NCBI RefSeq assembly: GCF_025567465.1
Contig: NZ_JAOQKI010000001.1
Location: 62,001 to 126,000 of the forward strand
Source of the DNA: Roseburia_C amylophila
GTDB lineage: Bacteria > Bacillota > Clostridia > Lachnospirales > Lachnospiraceae
Length of the DNA stretch: 64,000 bases
Direction: 5' to 3'
Below the pieces are notes generated by a model that was not told the origin of the DNA, did not search any database, and saw nothing but the letters and a program-made list of their open reading frames with translations. Shown piece after piece: positions 1-8,116 of the stretch (positions are counted from its first letter, which is position 1; every line of letters begins with the position of its first letter). A program made the position numbers and the translations under genes.

Positions 1-645
1 CCTTTTGGATCATATGCTTCACTGTGGATACTACAAAATATTGGTCGAGCACAGGCAACTCAAAGGCCTGCTGTATATTATCCTGTTCATAAAAAGGAAG
101 GCTATTTTACAATGTATCCGATTTTGAAGGAAAATGGATACTTGAATTTTGATATATGGACTGATCCTGAGGTGAGAAGGATAATTCAAGATCGGCTTGG
201 CTGTGGTATTGATCAGGCAGAGGACATAATCAGGCAGTCTATGCCAATCGAATCACTTGACGAAATCTACGAAATGTTTTTGAAAAACATTGATGTAGAT
301 GAAATACAGGACGATGTTTTTGAAAACATTATAGAAAACGAAATACAGCCGAATGTCTTTCAAAACATTAATCCGGATGCATTCTATTGGAATGATGGCA
401 TTTATGAAGAGATCGAGCAGCGGGCATTAAGAGAAATTCTTGAAAAACTAATGGGAGAATTATCAGAAAGGGAGCAGGCGGTTCTCATAGCAAGATATGG
501 TTTTGAAGATGGTGTTGAAAAAACACTAGAAGAAGTAGGGCAGACGTTTGGCGTCACCCGGGAGAGAATCCGTCAGATAGAATCAAAGGCTTTAAGAAAA
601 CTTTCACATCCTACAAGAATCCGAGAATTGAAAGATTTTCTTTAG
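1..645 (+). CDS. Sigma-70 family RNA polymerase sigma factor, C-terminal part (5' end outside window)
   Basis: The reading frame is open from base 1, so the ATG at 112 is internal and the gene starts upstream of the window. The first residues (F-G-S-Y-A-S-L-W-I-L-Q-N-I-G-R-A) match sigma region 2.3-2.4, which melts and reads the -10 element. A region 3-like stretch follows. The last 60 residues are region 4, with the helix-turn-helix LEEVGQTFGVTRERIRQIE that contacts the -35 element. Between regions 3 and 4 lies an acidic segment with repeated D/E-x-V-F-x-N-I units that is not part of standard sigma factors. It is probably an alternative or accessory sigma factor rather than the housekeeping SigA. 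The family call is firm; the regulon cannot be read from the sequence. Confidence 0.85.
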   Translation, partial: PFGSYASLWILQNIGRAQATQRPAVYYPVHKKEGYFTMYPILKENGYLNFDIWTDPEVRRIIQDRLGCGIDQAEDIIRQSMPIESLDEIYEMFLKNIDVDEIQDDVFENIIENEIQPNVFQNINPDAFYWNDGIYEEIEQRALREILEKLMGELSEREQAVLIARYGFEDGVEKTLEEVGQTFGVTRERIRQIESKALRKLSHPTRIRELKDFL

Positions 646-767
646 TTGGTAGTTACGCACTGCCAAACTGGTAACAAAATATTGTAGTATAAAGAAAAGC
701 GGCAGGAGATGCTGCTTTTTAGAGTTGCTGTTTTTGTTGGATGATGTCTTTGAAATGAAAAAGGCTT

Positions 768-875
768 TTACCTTGATATAGATTTCAAAGCACCTACAGA
801 TACACCATATTCCAGGGCTAACTCAGCGATTTTACCCTTTTGTCTGAGATGACCATTTTCTTCATAATGCAAATT
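768..875 (-). pseudogene. Possible C-terminal remnant with a helix-turn-helix-like segment
   Basis: On the minus strand about 35 codons before a TAA read like protein: a K-x-I-A-E-L-A-L-E-Y-G-V-S-V-G-A-L segment resembling a helix-turn-helix, ending in K-S-I-S-R. There is no start codon or ribosome binding site nearby, and upstream of this stretch the frame becomes low-complexity. I read it as the tail of a decayed gene, but chance is possible. The rest of the 646-1049 gap shows nothing else I can support. Confidence 0.25.
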
Positions 876-1049
876 ATTGACACAAGTAGTAAACTTAAGG
901 TACCTTCGTGGAAAATAAAAAAGTGGAGCCCACGCATGGAACTCCACCGGCTACGGGCATCGCAAGTTTCCGTAGCACAACCACTACAAATTATATACCA
1001 TTGATATCTGGCGATGTCAAACAGTATTTTTTTTAGTGGCATTAATAGT

Positions 1050-1688
1050 TTATGCGTTTCTGTGTGTGATATTCTTATTTTGTTCATTCTTGGCATTCAG
1101 CCATTTTTCTTTATATTCCAGTGCTTTCTCAGGCTTGTGCCATCTGGCATATAGATTATTCAGATATCCGTATACAGATTTCAGATAGTTATTCTTAGAA
1201 ACATAATTATCAAATGCTGAAACAGCAGTATCAGATGAAGCTAAATCAGAATCACTGGTATCCATAGCAGTATTGATAATACTCTCTGCTGCCAGTAGAT
1301 TCTTTTCGGCTTCTACTGGTTTACCTTCCTTTAATGCAATTATTCCGGAAGCAAGTCGGCAGCAGCCATAATCTAAAGTGTTGTAGCCTTCGTTATCTGT
1401 TACAAGAGCATCATATTGATTAAGGACAAGCCGTGCAAGCTCTAAATCACCAGCAAGTATCAGCATATTTACAAGATTAAGCATCTGTTGGAGCATATCA
1501 TGCGTTTCAATTATGCCGGTGTCAGCATATGAAATCCTTATCTCAAATGCCTTGTGTAAGGCTTCGGTTGCTTTATCAGTTTTTTTAAGTGCAAGATATA
1601 CATTGGACAGATTGTTATAAAGATTTGAGAGTAGATTGATATAGCGCTTCTGATTCATGGTGTTCATAGTGTCATCTTCATTTTCAAG
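1050..1688 (-). pseudogene. TPR-type (tetratricopeptide-like) protein, 5'-truncated
   Basis: About 205-212 helical residues with alternating A/L/Y spacing typical of tetratricopeptide pairs, for example L-x-N-V-Y-L-A-L-K-K-T-D-K-A-T-E-A-L-H-K. Such domains are protein-interaction scaffolds. The ATG at 1667 has no ribosome binding site, and the frame continues upstream in protein-like fashion (L-L-E-N-E-D-D-T) until about 1688, where it runs into the antisense of the next gene. The N-terminal part of a larger protein therefore seems to be missing. The function of the parent protein is not visible. Confidence 0.55.
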
Positions 1689-2594
1689 CAGGTTAAGAAT
1701 AACATTGCCAAATTTGAAGGCGATGATTTTATGTTTGAATTGAATGATGAAGAAGTGGAAAATCTTTCAAGGTGCAAAAATTTCACCTTGAATATGGGAA
1801 GAGGTTCAAATATAAAATACAAACCTTATGTGTTTACAGAGCAGGGAGTATATATGCTTATGACAGTTTTGCACGGCGAGCTTGCAATTAAACAAAGCCG
1901 TGCACTTGTGAAGACTTTCAAGAAAATGAAAGATTACATTTTAGAAAATCGAGATCTTATAGGTCAGCGGGAAATTCTTCAGTTAAGCATGGAAACTGCT
2001 AACAACAGAATAGAAATTAGCAAAATCAACTCAGATATGATATCTCTTGAAAAGCAGATTTCAGATGTTGCAGAAGGACTGAGGGATGTTGTGACAAAAT
2101 CTGAGTTGGCTGATATGATGAACAGCTTTGTTTCAGATGATGATGAAAAGTGGCTCATGTTTAATGCAAAATTTAGTAGTGCAGATGAGGTGTATGAGTC
2201 CATTTATAAGCAGGCAAAGTCGTCAATATATGTCGTTGACAATTATATTGGATTAAGAACGCTGGTACATCTTAAAAATTCTCCTGCAGGAGTAAATATT
2301 ACTTTATTCAGCGATAATGTTGGGAATAATAAACTTCATAATATAGAATTTACGGATTTTTGCAAAGAATATCCATCCGTAAAAATATCAATGAAAAAGA
2401 CAGGCGGTATATTTCATGATCGATTTATAGTGTTGGATTATGGAACTGCTGATGAAAGGGTTTTCTTATGTGGTGCTTCGTCAAAGGATGCAGGGGCTAG
2501 AATAACCAGTATTGTTGAAGACTATGGAGTATCTAAATATACTCCGGTGATTGCAACGCTGTTGAAAAATCCAACTTTAATTTTACCACAGTAG
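1689..2594 (+). pseudogene. ORF6N-domain phage-type protein with C-terminal PLD-like domain, 5'-truncated
   Basis: The frame can be read from about 1689 (Q-V-K-N-N-I-A-K-F-E-G-D-D-F-M-F), which is the middle of an ORF6N domain; the ATG at 1731 falls inside that conserved stretch. The domain continues with Y-K-P-Y-V-F-T-E-Q-G-V. A coiled segment follows, then a C-terminal domain (about residues 150-287 counted from 1731) with I-Y-V-V-D-N-Y-I-G-L, F-H-D-R-F-I-V-L-D and C-G-A-S-S-K-D-A-G, as seen in many clostridial ORF6N proteins with a phospholipase-D-like module. ORF6N proteins are phage or mobile-element DNA-binding proteins of antirepressor type. The first 40 or so residues are missing, so this is probably a remnant. 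Confidence 0.65.
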
Positions 2595-2766
2595 AGGGAG
2601 TGAATGTATTGGAAAGGAAGTGTGGGAAGCAGGTAATCGGAAGAAAGCAATAAGGACTTGTCAAAAAAATTTTTAAAAAAATAAAACCTGCCATAATATT
2701 ATTCCGTCATATAAGTGAAAACAATAATAAAAACCGGTGGAACATCGGAGAAAAGAGGAAAATATT

Positions 2767-3234
2767 ATGGCAAAAGAAAAAAGAAATCTTTATGAAGAAG
2801 TAGAATTTGGTAACGATTATGGTTATGCAATGCAGGTAAAACGGGAAGCGGAGACACAGTTATATGAGATTCAGAAAATCTGGGGACTGGCAATTGCCGG
2901 AACGGTCTGTGGAGGTATCGGAATGGTGCTGGCATTCCATCCGATTTTTATTATGATAGGATTTGTTATGGGCTGTGTTTGTTACAGCAAAGTGGGTGGT
3001 TTTGGAATAGCGGCAAAATGGGCATGGAACATTGCAAAATTTGGCTGGTTTGTAGTCCCGTATTTTCCGATTGATTTATTAGTCGGTGCCATCGCATTGT
3101 GTTTAGGTTTCCTTTCCTTATTTTTCCTGCCTTTTTTCGTGGTTAATCATATCAGAAAACAGGCACAGCAGAACCAGCAGCTGGCAGAGGCATTCCTGCA
3201 TACATGCCAACAGAATGATGGTGCAGCTGCATAG
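2767..3234 (+). CDS. Small membrane protein of unknown function
   Basis: 155 residues. The ATG at 2767 is preceded by AGAGGA with a 7-base spacer; the alternative GTG at 2737 has no comparable site. After a charged N-terminus (about 35 residues) there are three hydrophobic segments, around residues 37-57, 60-80 and 95-130. The C-terminus is Q/A-rich and ends in N-D-G-A-A-A. No enzymatic motif is visible and I do not recognise the family. It stands alone, just upstream of the sugar transporter operon. Confidence 0.6.
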   Translation: MAKEKRNLYEEVEFGNDYGYAMQVKREAETQLYEIQKIWGLAIAGTVCGGIGMVLAFHPIFIMIGFVMGCVCYSKVGGFGIAAKWAWNIAKFGWFVVPYFPIDLLVGAIALCLGFLSLFFLPFFVVNHIRKQAQQNQQLAEAFLHTCQQNDGAAA

Positions 3235-3328
3235 TTGTTCGTCAAAATACATATAAAAATTACAGATTATCAAAATATTTTGCTATTTCATCCAAAAAAA
3301 TTCTATTCTTTCCAGATTGGTTTGTGAT

Positions 3329-3334
3329 TATAAT
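3329..3334 (+). promoter_or_regulatory. Candidate -10 box for the mgl-type operon
   Basis: A perfect TATAAT lies about 70 bases upstream of the binding-protein start codon. The -35 region at 17-base spacing (TTCTTT) is a poor match, so the operon may depend on an activator, perhaps the YesN-type regulator encoded downstream. That last point is inference. Confidence 0.45.
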
Positions 3335-3402
3335 GAATTTAGTCGATGAGACAGGTTCGGAGAAACCAAAATCAACAAATTGCAAACCAGGAGGAAAAAA
3401 GA

Positions 3403-4680
3403 ATGAGAAGGAAAAAATTATTAACTGTATTGGTAGCAGCAACACTTGCATTATCCATGGTTGGATGTGGCTCTTCCGGAGGAAGCGGCTCTGGTGACTC
3501 AGGAAGCACCAGCAGCGTAGCAAACAAGGATAAACCACTTTGCTGGTTTAACCGTCAGCCATCCAACAGTTCCACAGGAGAACTTGACATGGATGCATTA
3601 AATTACAACAAAGATACCTATTATGTAGGCTTTGATGCAAATCAGGGTGCTGAACTGCAGGGACAGATGGTTCTTGATTATATCAAAGAAAATGCAGCGA
3701 CCATTGACCGTAACGGAGACGGAGTAATTGGTTATGTACTTGCAATCGGAGACATCGGACATAACGACTCTATTGCACGTACCCGTGGTGTCCGTTCTGC
3801 ACTTGGAACCGGAGTAGATGCAAATGGAGCAATTGATTCAACACCGGCTGGTACAAACGTAGACGGTTCTGCAAAAGTTGTTCAGGATGCAACACTGGAT
3901 GTAGATGGAAAGACTTATACAATTCGTGAACTTGCTTCACAGGAGATGAAGAACTCTGCTGGTGCAACATGGGATGCAGCTACAGCAGGAAATGCAATCG
4001 GAACATGGACCGCATCTTTTGGTGACCAGATTGACGTAGTTGTTTCTAATAATGATGGTATGGGAATGTCAATGTTTAATGCATGGGCAAAAGATAACAA
4101 AGTACCAACCTTCGGATACGATGCAAATAGTGATGCTGTTGCAGCTATCGCAGAAGGATATGGCGGAACAATTTCACAGCATGCAGATGTTCAGGCTTAC
4201 CTGACATTAAGAGTGCTTCGTAATGCTTTAGATGGAGTAGACATTGATACCGGTATCGGTACTCCGGATGATGCAGGAAACTGCTTAACAGAAGGAGAAG
4301 ATTACAGATATAGTGAAGAAGAAAGATCTTACTATGCATTAAATATAGCTGTTACAGCTGATAATTATCAGGATTTCACAGACTCAACCAAGGTTTATAG
4401 CAAAGTATCCAACCAGCTGGATGCAGGCAAGAGTCCAAGCAAGAAGGTATGGCTTGATATTTACAATGCTTCCGATAACTTCCTTAGCTCAACTTATCAG
4501 CCACTTCTTCAGAACTATGACAAACTTTTGAACCTTGAAGTAGATTATATCGGTGGTGATGGACAGACAGAGTCTAACATTACAAACCGTCTCGGCAACC
4601 CGGGTGAGTATGATGCATTTGCAATCAACATGGTTAAAACAGACAATGCATCATCTTATACATCACTTCTTTCAAAATAA
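3403..4680 (+). CDS. Circularly permuted MglB-like sugar-binding lipoprotein of an ABC transporter
   Basis: 425 residues. The ATG at 3403 has AGGAGG 8 bases upstream; the longer frame to 3346 would bury the signal peptide. Residues 1-22 are a lipoprotein signal ending V-G-C, followed by a Gly/Ser linker. The mature domain begins at the middle of the MglB fold (C-W-F-N-R-Q-P, then Y-Y-V-G, the Ca-loop D-R-N-G-D-G-V-I, G-H-N-D-S-I-A-R, and S-N-N-D-G-M). It ends with about 79 residues (4441-4677) that match the N-terminus of MglB: D-I-Y-N-x2-D-N-F and A-I-N-M-V. Sugar-contact residues known from MglB (Asn of FN, His/Asp/Arg of GHxDxxxR, Trp, Asn of NND, Asp of FGxD, Asp/Asn of DNF) are present, but in permuted order. 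An insert of about 45 residues follows the GHND helix. It heads the mgl-type operon, so galactose or glucose binding is likely. Confidence 0.85.
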   Translation: MRRKKLLTVLVAATLALSMVGCGSSGGSGSGDSGSTSSVANKDKPLCWFNRQPSNSSTGELDMDALNYNKDTYYVGFDANQGAELQGQMVLDYIKENAATIDRNGDGVIGYVLAIGDIGHNDSIARTRGVRSALGTGVDANGAIDSTPAGTNVDGSAKVVQDATLDVDGKTYTIRELASQEMKNSAGATWDAATAGNAIGTWTASFGDQIDVVVSNNDGMGMSMFNAWAKDNKVPTFGYDANSDAVAAIAEGYGGTISQHADVQAYLTLRVLRNALDGVDIDTGIGTPDDAGNCLTEGEDYRYSEEERSYYALNIAVTADNYQDFTDSTKVYSKVSNQLDAGKSPSKKVWLDIYNASDNFLSSTYQPLLQNYDKLLNLEVDYIGGDGQTESNITNRLGNPGEYDAFAINMVKTDNASSYTSLLSK

Positions 4681-4712
4681 GGTTATTGCCCGGAAGAAAA
4701 CAGCATAGATAC

Positions 4713-4747
4713 AGAAGGGCATCAGATAAAAATGGTGTCCTTCTTTT
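4713..4747 (+). terminator. Hairpin between the binding protein and mglA (attenuator or partial terminator)
   Basis: AGAAGGGCATC (4713-4723) pairs over 11 positions, with G-U pairs, with GGTGTCCTTCT (4734-4744), followed by TTT. Such hairpins after the first gene of an import operon commonly let the binding protein be made in excess over the membrane complex. Confidence 0.5.
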
Positions 4748-4768
4748 CAAAGAAAAGGAAGTAGAATT

Positions 4769-6277
4769 ATGGCAGAGGATAAGAATAAATATGTCTTATC
4801 GATTAACGGCATGAGCAAATCGTTCGGAAGAAATAAGGTTCTGGATCATATCAATCTGAATGTCAGACCTGGAACAATCATGGGACTTATGGGTGAAAAT
4901 GGTGCCGGTAAATCGACAATGATGAAATGTCTCTTCGGAACTTATCAAAAGGACGAAGGAACAATAATATTAGATGGAAAAGAAGTTAATTTTTCTGGCC
5001 CAAAGGATGCACTTGAAAATGGTGTCGCAATGGTTCATCAGGAATTAAATCAGTGTCTGGAGCGCAGTGTCATTGACAATATGTTCTTAGGACGCTATCC
5101 GAAGAATTCATTGGGAATGATTGACGAAGGAAGAATGAGAAAAGAAACTTCCGATTTATTCCGTAAACTTGGTATTACTGTTAATCTGACACAGCCAATG
5201 AAAAAAATGTCTGTATCACAGCGCCAGATGTGTGAAATTGCAAAAGCAATTTCTTATCATTCCAAAGTAATCGTATTAGACGAGCCGACTTCATCACTGA
5301 CAGCACCGGAGGTTGCAAAACTTTTCAAGATGATGCGGCAGTTAAAAGAACAGGGAATTTCATTGATTTATATTTCACATAAAATGGATGAAATTTTTGA
5401 AATTTGTGATGAAATATCAGTTCTTCGGGATGGCAGCCTTGTTATGACAAAGGCAAGTAAAGATACCAATATGAATGAACTGATTTCTGCAATGGTTGGC
5501 CGTTCTTTGGATAACCGTTTTCCACCGGTAGATAACCAGCCTGGTGAAACGGTTCTTTCTATACAGAATCTTTCAACTAAGTATGCACCAAAATTACAGA
5601 ATATTTCTTTTGATATTAAAGAAGGAGAAATTTTTGGACTGTATGGTCTGGTTGGAGCCGGTCGTACGGAACTATTGGAAACTATTTTTGGTATGCGTAC
5701 CAGAGCGGCAGGAAATGTAATTTATAATGGAAAAGTAATGAATTTTACATCCCCGAAAGATGCAATGGATCATGGATTTGCTTTAATTACAGAAGAACGA
5801 AAAGCAAATGGACTTTTCCTGAAAGCAGATATTACATTTAATACTACAATCGCCAATATGAATCATTATAAAAATGGATTCGCACTTTCCAATGATGATA
5901 TGGTTCGTGCGACGGCAGAAGAAATTAAAGTCATGCATACAAAATGTATGGGACCAGATGATATGATTTCCAGTTTGTCCGGAGGAAATCAGCAGAAGGC
6001 AATATTTGGTAAATGGCTGGAGCGCTCACCAAATATATTTATGATGGACGATCCTACAAGAGGAATTGATGTAGGTGCCAAATACGAAATATATGAATTA
6101 ATTATCAATATGGCAAAACAGGGAAAAACAATCATTGTTGTATCCTCTGAGATGCCGGAAATCCTTGGAATCACAAACCGGATTGGTGTTATGTCAAATG
6201 GACATCTTGCCGGAATTGTTAATACTAAGGAAACAAATCAGGAAGAGTTATTAAGACTCAGTGCGAAATATTTATAA
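4769..6277 (+). CDS. mglA: Galactose/methyl-galactoside-type ABC importer ATPase
   Basis: 502 residues with two nucleotide-binding domains in tandem, the normal layout and length for MglA/RbsA. The first domain has Walker A GENGAGKST (residues 42-50) and Walker B V-I-V-L-D-E-P-T-S. The second has a degenerate P-loop (G-L-V-G-A-G-R-T-E), signature L-S-G-G-N-Q-Q-K and M-M-D-D-P-T-R-G-I-D, which is normal for the family. It hydrolyses ATP on the inner face of the membrane to drive sugar import with the adjacent permease. AAGGAAG lies 9 bases before the ATG. It is the second gene of the operon. The exact sugar cannot be told from this subunit. Confidence 0.93.
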   Translation: MAEDKNKYVLSINGMSKSFGRNKVLDHINLNVRPGTIMGLMGENGAGKSTMMKCLFGTYQKDEGTIILDGKEVNFSGPKDALENGVAMVHQELNQCLERSVIDNMFLGRYPKNSLGMIDEGRMRKETSDLFRKLGITVNLTQPMKKMSVSQRQMCEIAKAISYHSKVIVLDEPTSSLTAPEVAKLFKMMRQLKEQGISLIYISHKMDEIFEICDEISVLRDGSLVMTKASKDTNMNELISAMVGRSLDNRFPPVDNQPGETVLSIQNLSTKYAPKLQNISFDIKEGEIFGLYGLVGAGRTELLETIFGMRTRAAGNVIYNGKVMNFTSPKDAMDHGFALITEERKANGLFLKADITFNTTIANMNHYKNGFALSNDDMVRATAEEIKVMHTKCMGPDDMISSLSGGNQQKAIFGKWLERSPNIFMMDDPTRGIDVGAKYEIYELIINMAKQGKTIIVVSSEMPEILGITNRIGVMSNGHLAGIVNTKETNQEELLRLSAKYL

Positions 6278-6296
6278 TCAGGAAGGAGCATTGGAT

Positions 6297-7949
6297 ATGG
6301 CAGACAGTAGTATTATTCTTTCATCCGCTGCAGAGGCAGAGCTTTTGAAGCCGATTGATGAATATGTAGGAAAAATACAGGCACAGATTGATGAACTTCG
6401 TAAGGATGGTTCAGATAAGGTGCGCAGCTTAAAAAATCACATTGCAATCGTAAAGGAAAATAAGAATTTAACAAAAGAAGAAAAGAGCAGAATGATTGCA
6501 AAGGACAAGGAAGCCTTAGAAAAGGCAAAAGCGGTGGAGTCTTCGAATAAAGACAAAGTATCAAAGCTTATCGCAGATGCAGAAGGTTATCTTGCAAAAC
6601 ATTATAAAAATGATTACTATCAGAAAGTTGCTGATAGCTGCAAAGCTGAGAAAGAAGCTGAAAATGCAGAATACAAAAATATATGTGCTTCCATCAAAGC
6701 AGAGCATGAGCAGAATATGAGCAGACTCAGCGATGCAGATGAGAAAAAAGACGAGAAGTATGTTTATAAGAATAAATTATTTGATGCCCAGATGGCACAT
6801 GAGTCCAGACTTCAGGAGATTAAGGACAGAAGGCATGATGCATATGCACATAAGTATCATCTGATTGACTTACTCCGTATGTCAAGATATACATTTGCAC
6901 AGAAGAGAGCACAGAAATTTGAAAATTACAAATATACCTTTAATACCACACAGTTCCTTTATAAAAATGGATTGTATATTGTCATTATTTTAATCTTCAT
7001 TGCTTTATGTATTATTACACCGGTTGTAAAGAATACACAGTTACTGACAACGACAAACATCTTAAATATTCTGCAGCAGGCTTCACCAAGAATGTTCTTG
7101 GCATTAGGTGTTGCAGGACTGATTCTTTTAACAGGTACTGACCTTTCTGTTGGACGTATGGTTGGTATGGGTATGGTAACAGCAACCATCATCATGCATA
7201 ATGGAATTAATACAGGTGGTGTATTTGGCCATATCTTTGACTTTACCGGTATCCCGGTTGCTGCAAGAGCAATTCTTGCATTGGCAGTCTGTATTGTACT
7301 TACAACAGCATTTTCTATGCTGGCAGGCTTCTTTATGGCGAAGTTCAAGATGCATCCGTTTATTTCAACCATGGCAAACATGCTGATTATTTTCGGACTT
7401 GTAACATATGCAACAAAAGGTGTTTCCTTCGGAGCTATTGATTCTGCAATCCCGGCTATGTTTATTCCGCAGATTGGAAAATTCCCGACAATTATCCTTT
7501 GGGCTGTTGTTGCAATTATCGTAGTATGGTTCATCTGGAATAAAACAACATTTGGTAAGAATCTGTATGCGGTTGGTGGAAATCCTGAAGCAGCAGCAGT
7601 TTCCGGTATATCTGTATTTAAAGTAACATTAGGAGCATTTATTCTGGCAGGTATCCTGTATGGATTTGGTTCCTGGCTGGAATGTAACAGAATGGTTGGT
7701 TCCGGTAGTGCAGCATATGGACAAGGATGGGATATGGATGCTATTGCAGCCTGCGTAGTTGGTGGTGTATCCTTTACCGGTGGTATTGGTAAGATTTCCG
7801 GAGTTGTAACTGGTGTACTTATCTTTACATCCCTTACATATTCCCTTACTATTCTGGGTATTGATACAAATCTTCAGTTTATTTTCGAAGGAATCATCAT
7901 TTTGGCAGCAGTAACACTTGACTGTCTGAAATATGTACAGAAAAAATAA
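6297..7949 (+). CDS. mglC: Galactose-type ABC importer permease with a long N-terminal coiled-coil extension
   Basis: 550 residues. The ATG at 6297 has GGAAGGAG 8 bases upstream; the GTG at 6261 is inside mglA and less likely. Residues from about 220 to the end form a standard MglC/RbsC-type permease with 8-10 hydrophobic segments, including L-T-G-T-D-L-S-V-G-R and V-G-G-V-S-F-T-G-G-I-G. Family members are normally about 330-340 residues. Here about 210 extra residues precede the first membrane segment. They are rich in Lys, Glu and Ala, predicted helical or coiled coil, and must lie in the cytoplasm. The extension may contact MglA or a regulator; that is inference. Confidence 0.9.
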   Translation: MADSSIILSSAAEAELLKPIDEYVGKIQAQIDELRKDGSDKVRSLKNHIAIVKENKNLTKEEKSRMIAKDKEALEKAKAVESSNKDKVSKLIADAEGYLAKHYKNDYYQKVADSCKAEKEAENAEYKNICASIKAEHEQNMSRLSDADEKKDEKYVYKNKLFDAQMAHESRLQEIKDRRHDAYAHKYHLIDLLRMSRYTFAQKRAQKFENYKYTFNTTQFLYKNGLYIVIILIFIALCIITPVVKNTQLLTTTNILNILQQASPRMFLALGVAGLILLTGTDLSVGRMVGMGMVTATIIMHNGINTGGVFGHIFDFTGIPVAARAILALAVCIVLTTAFSMLAGFFMAKFKMHPFISTMANMLIIFGLVTYATKGVSFGAIDSAIPAMFIPQIGKFPTIILWAVVAIIVVWFIWNKTTFGKNLYAVGGNPEAAAVSGISVFKVTLGAFILAGILYGFGSWLECNRMVGSGSAAYGQGWDMDAIAACVVGGVSFTGGIGKISGVVTGVLIFTSLTYSLTILGIDTNLQFIFEGIIILAAVTLDCLKYVQKK

Positions 7950-7986
7950 GTAATTCGTAATCAGAATCATTCACATATAATCACCA

Positions 7987-8026
7987 TAGGCCGCCCGCTC
8001 ATCGTCAGAGATGAATGGACGGCCTA
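7987..8026. terminator. Inverted repeat after the mgl-type operon
   Basis: TAGGCCG...CGGCCTA flanks a 17-base-arm stem with two mismatches and a GTCAGA loop. No run of T follows on either strand, so it may be a weak terminator or an RNA-stabilising hairpin separating the transporter from the regulator genes. Confidence 0.45.
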
Positions 8027-8040
8027 AACAATATCAGGTA

Positions 8041-8069
8041 TTCAGAAAAAGACATTTGTCTGATATAAT
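8041..8069 (+). promoter_or_regulatory. Sigma-A promoter of the YesN/YesM operon
   Basis: An extended -10 (TGATATAAT, with TATAAT at 8064-8069) is spaced 17 bases from a -35-like TTCAGA (8041-8046). It lies 47 bases before the response-regulator start codon. Confidence 0.6.
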
Positions 8070-8116
8070 AAGAGCAGGAGAAGAAAGAGCTGAACATGCT
8101 GAAAGAGGAACGTCAT

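Noticed and set aside
112..645. ATG at 112 as the start of a 177-residue protein
   Set aside because: The frame is open to base 1 and the upstream residues match sigma region 2, so the ATG is internal.
818..1096. 92-residue minus-strand frame
   Set aside because: It overlaps the TPR fragment, has no ribosome binding site and no protein-like pattern.
6959..7534. 191-residue minus-strand frame antisense to mglC
   Set aside because: A shadow of the membrane-helix codon pattern; the plus-strand gene is certain.
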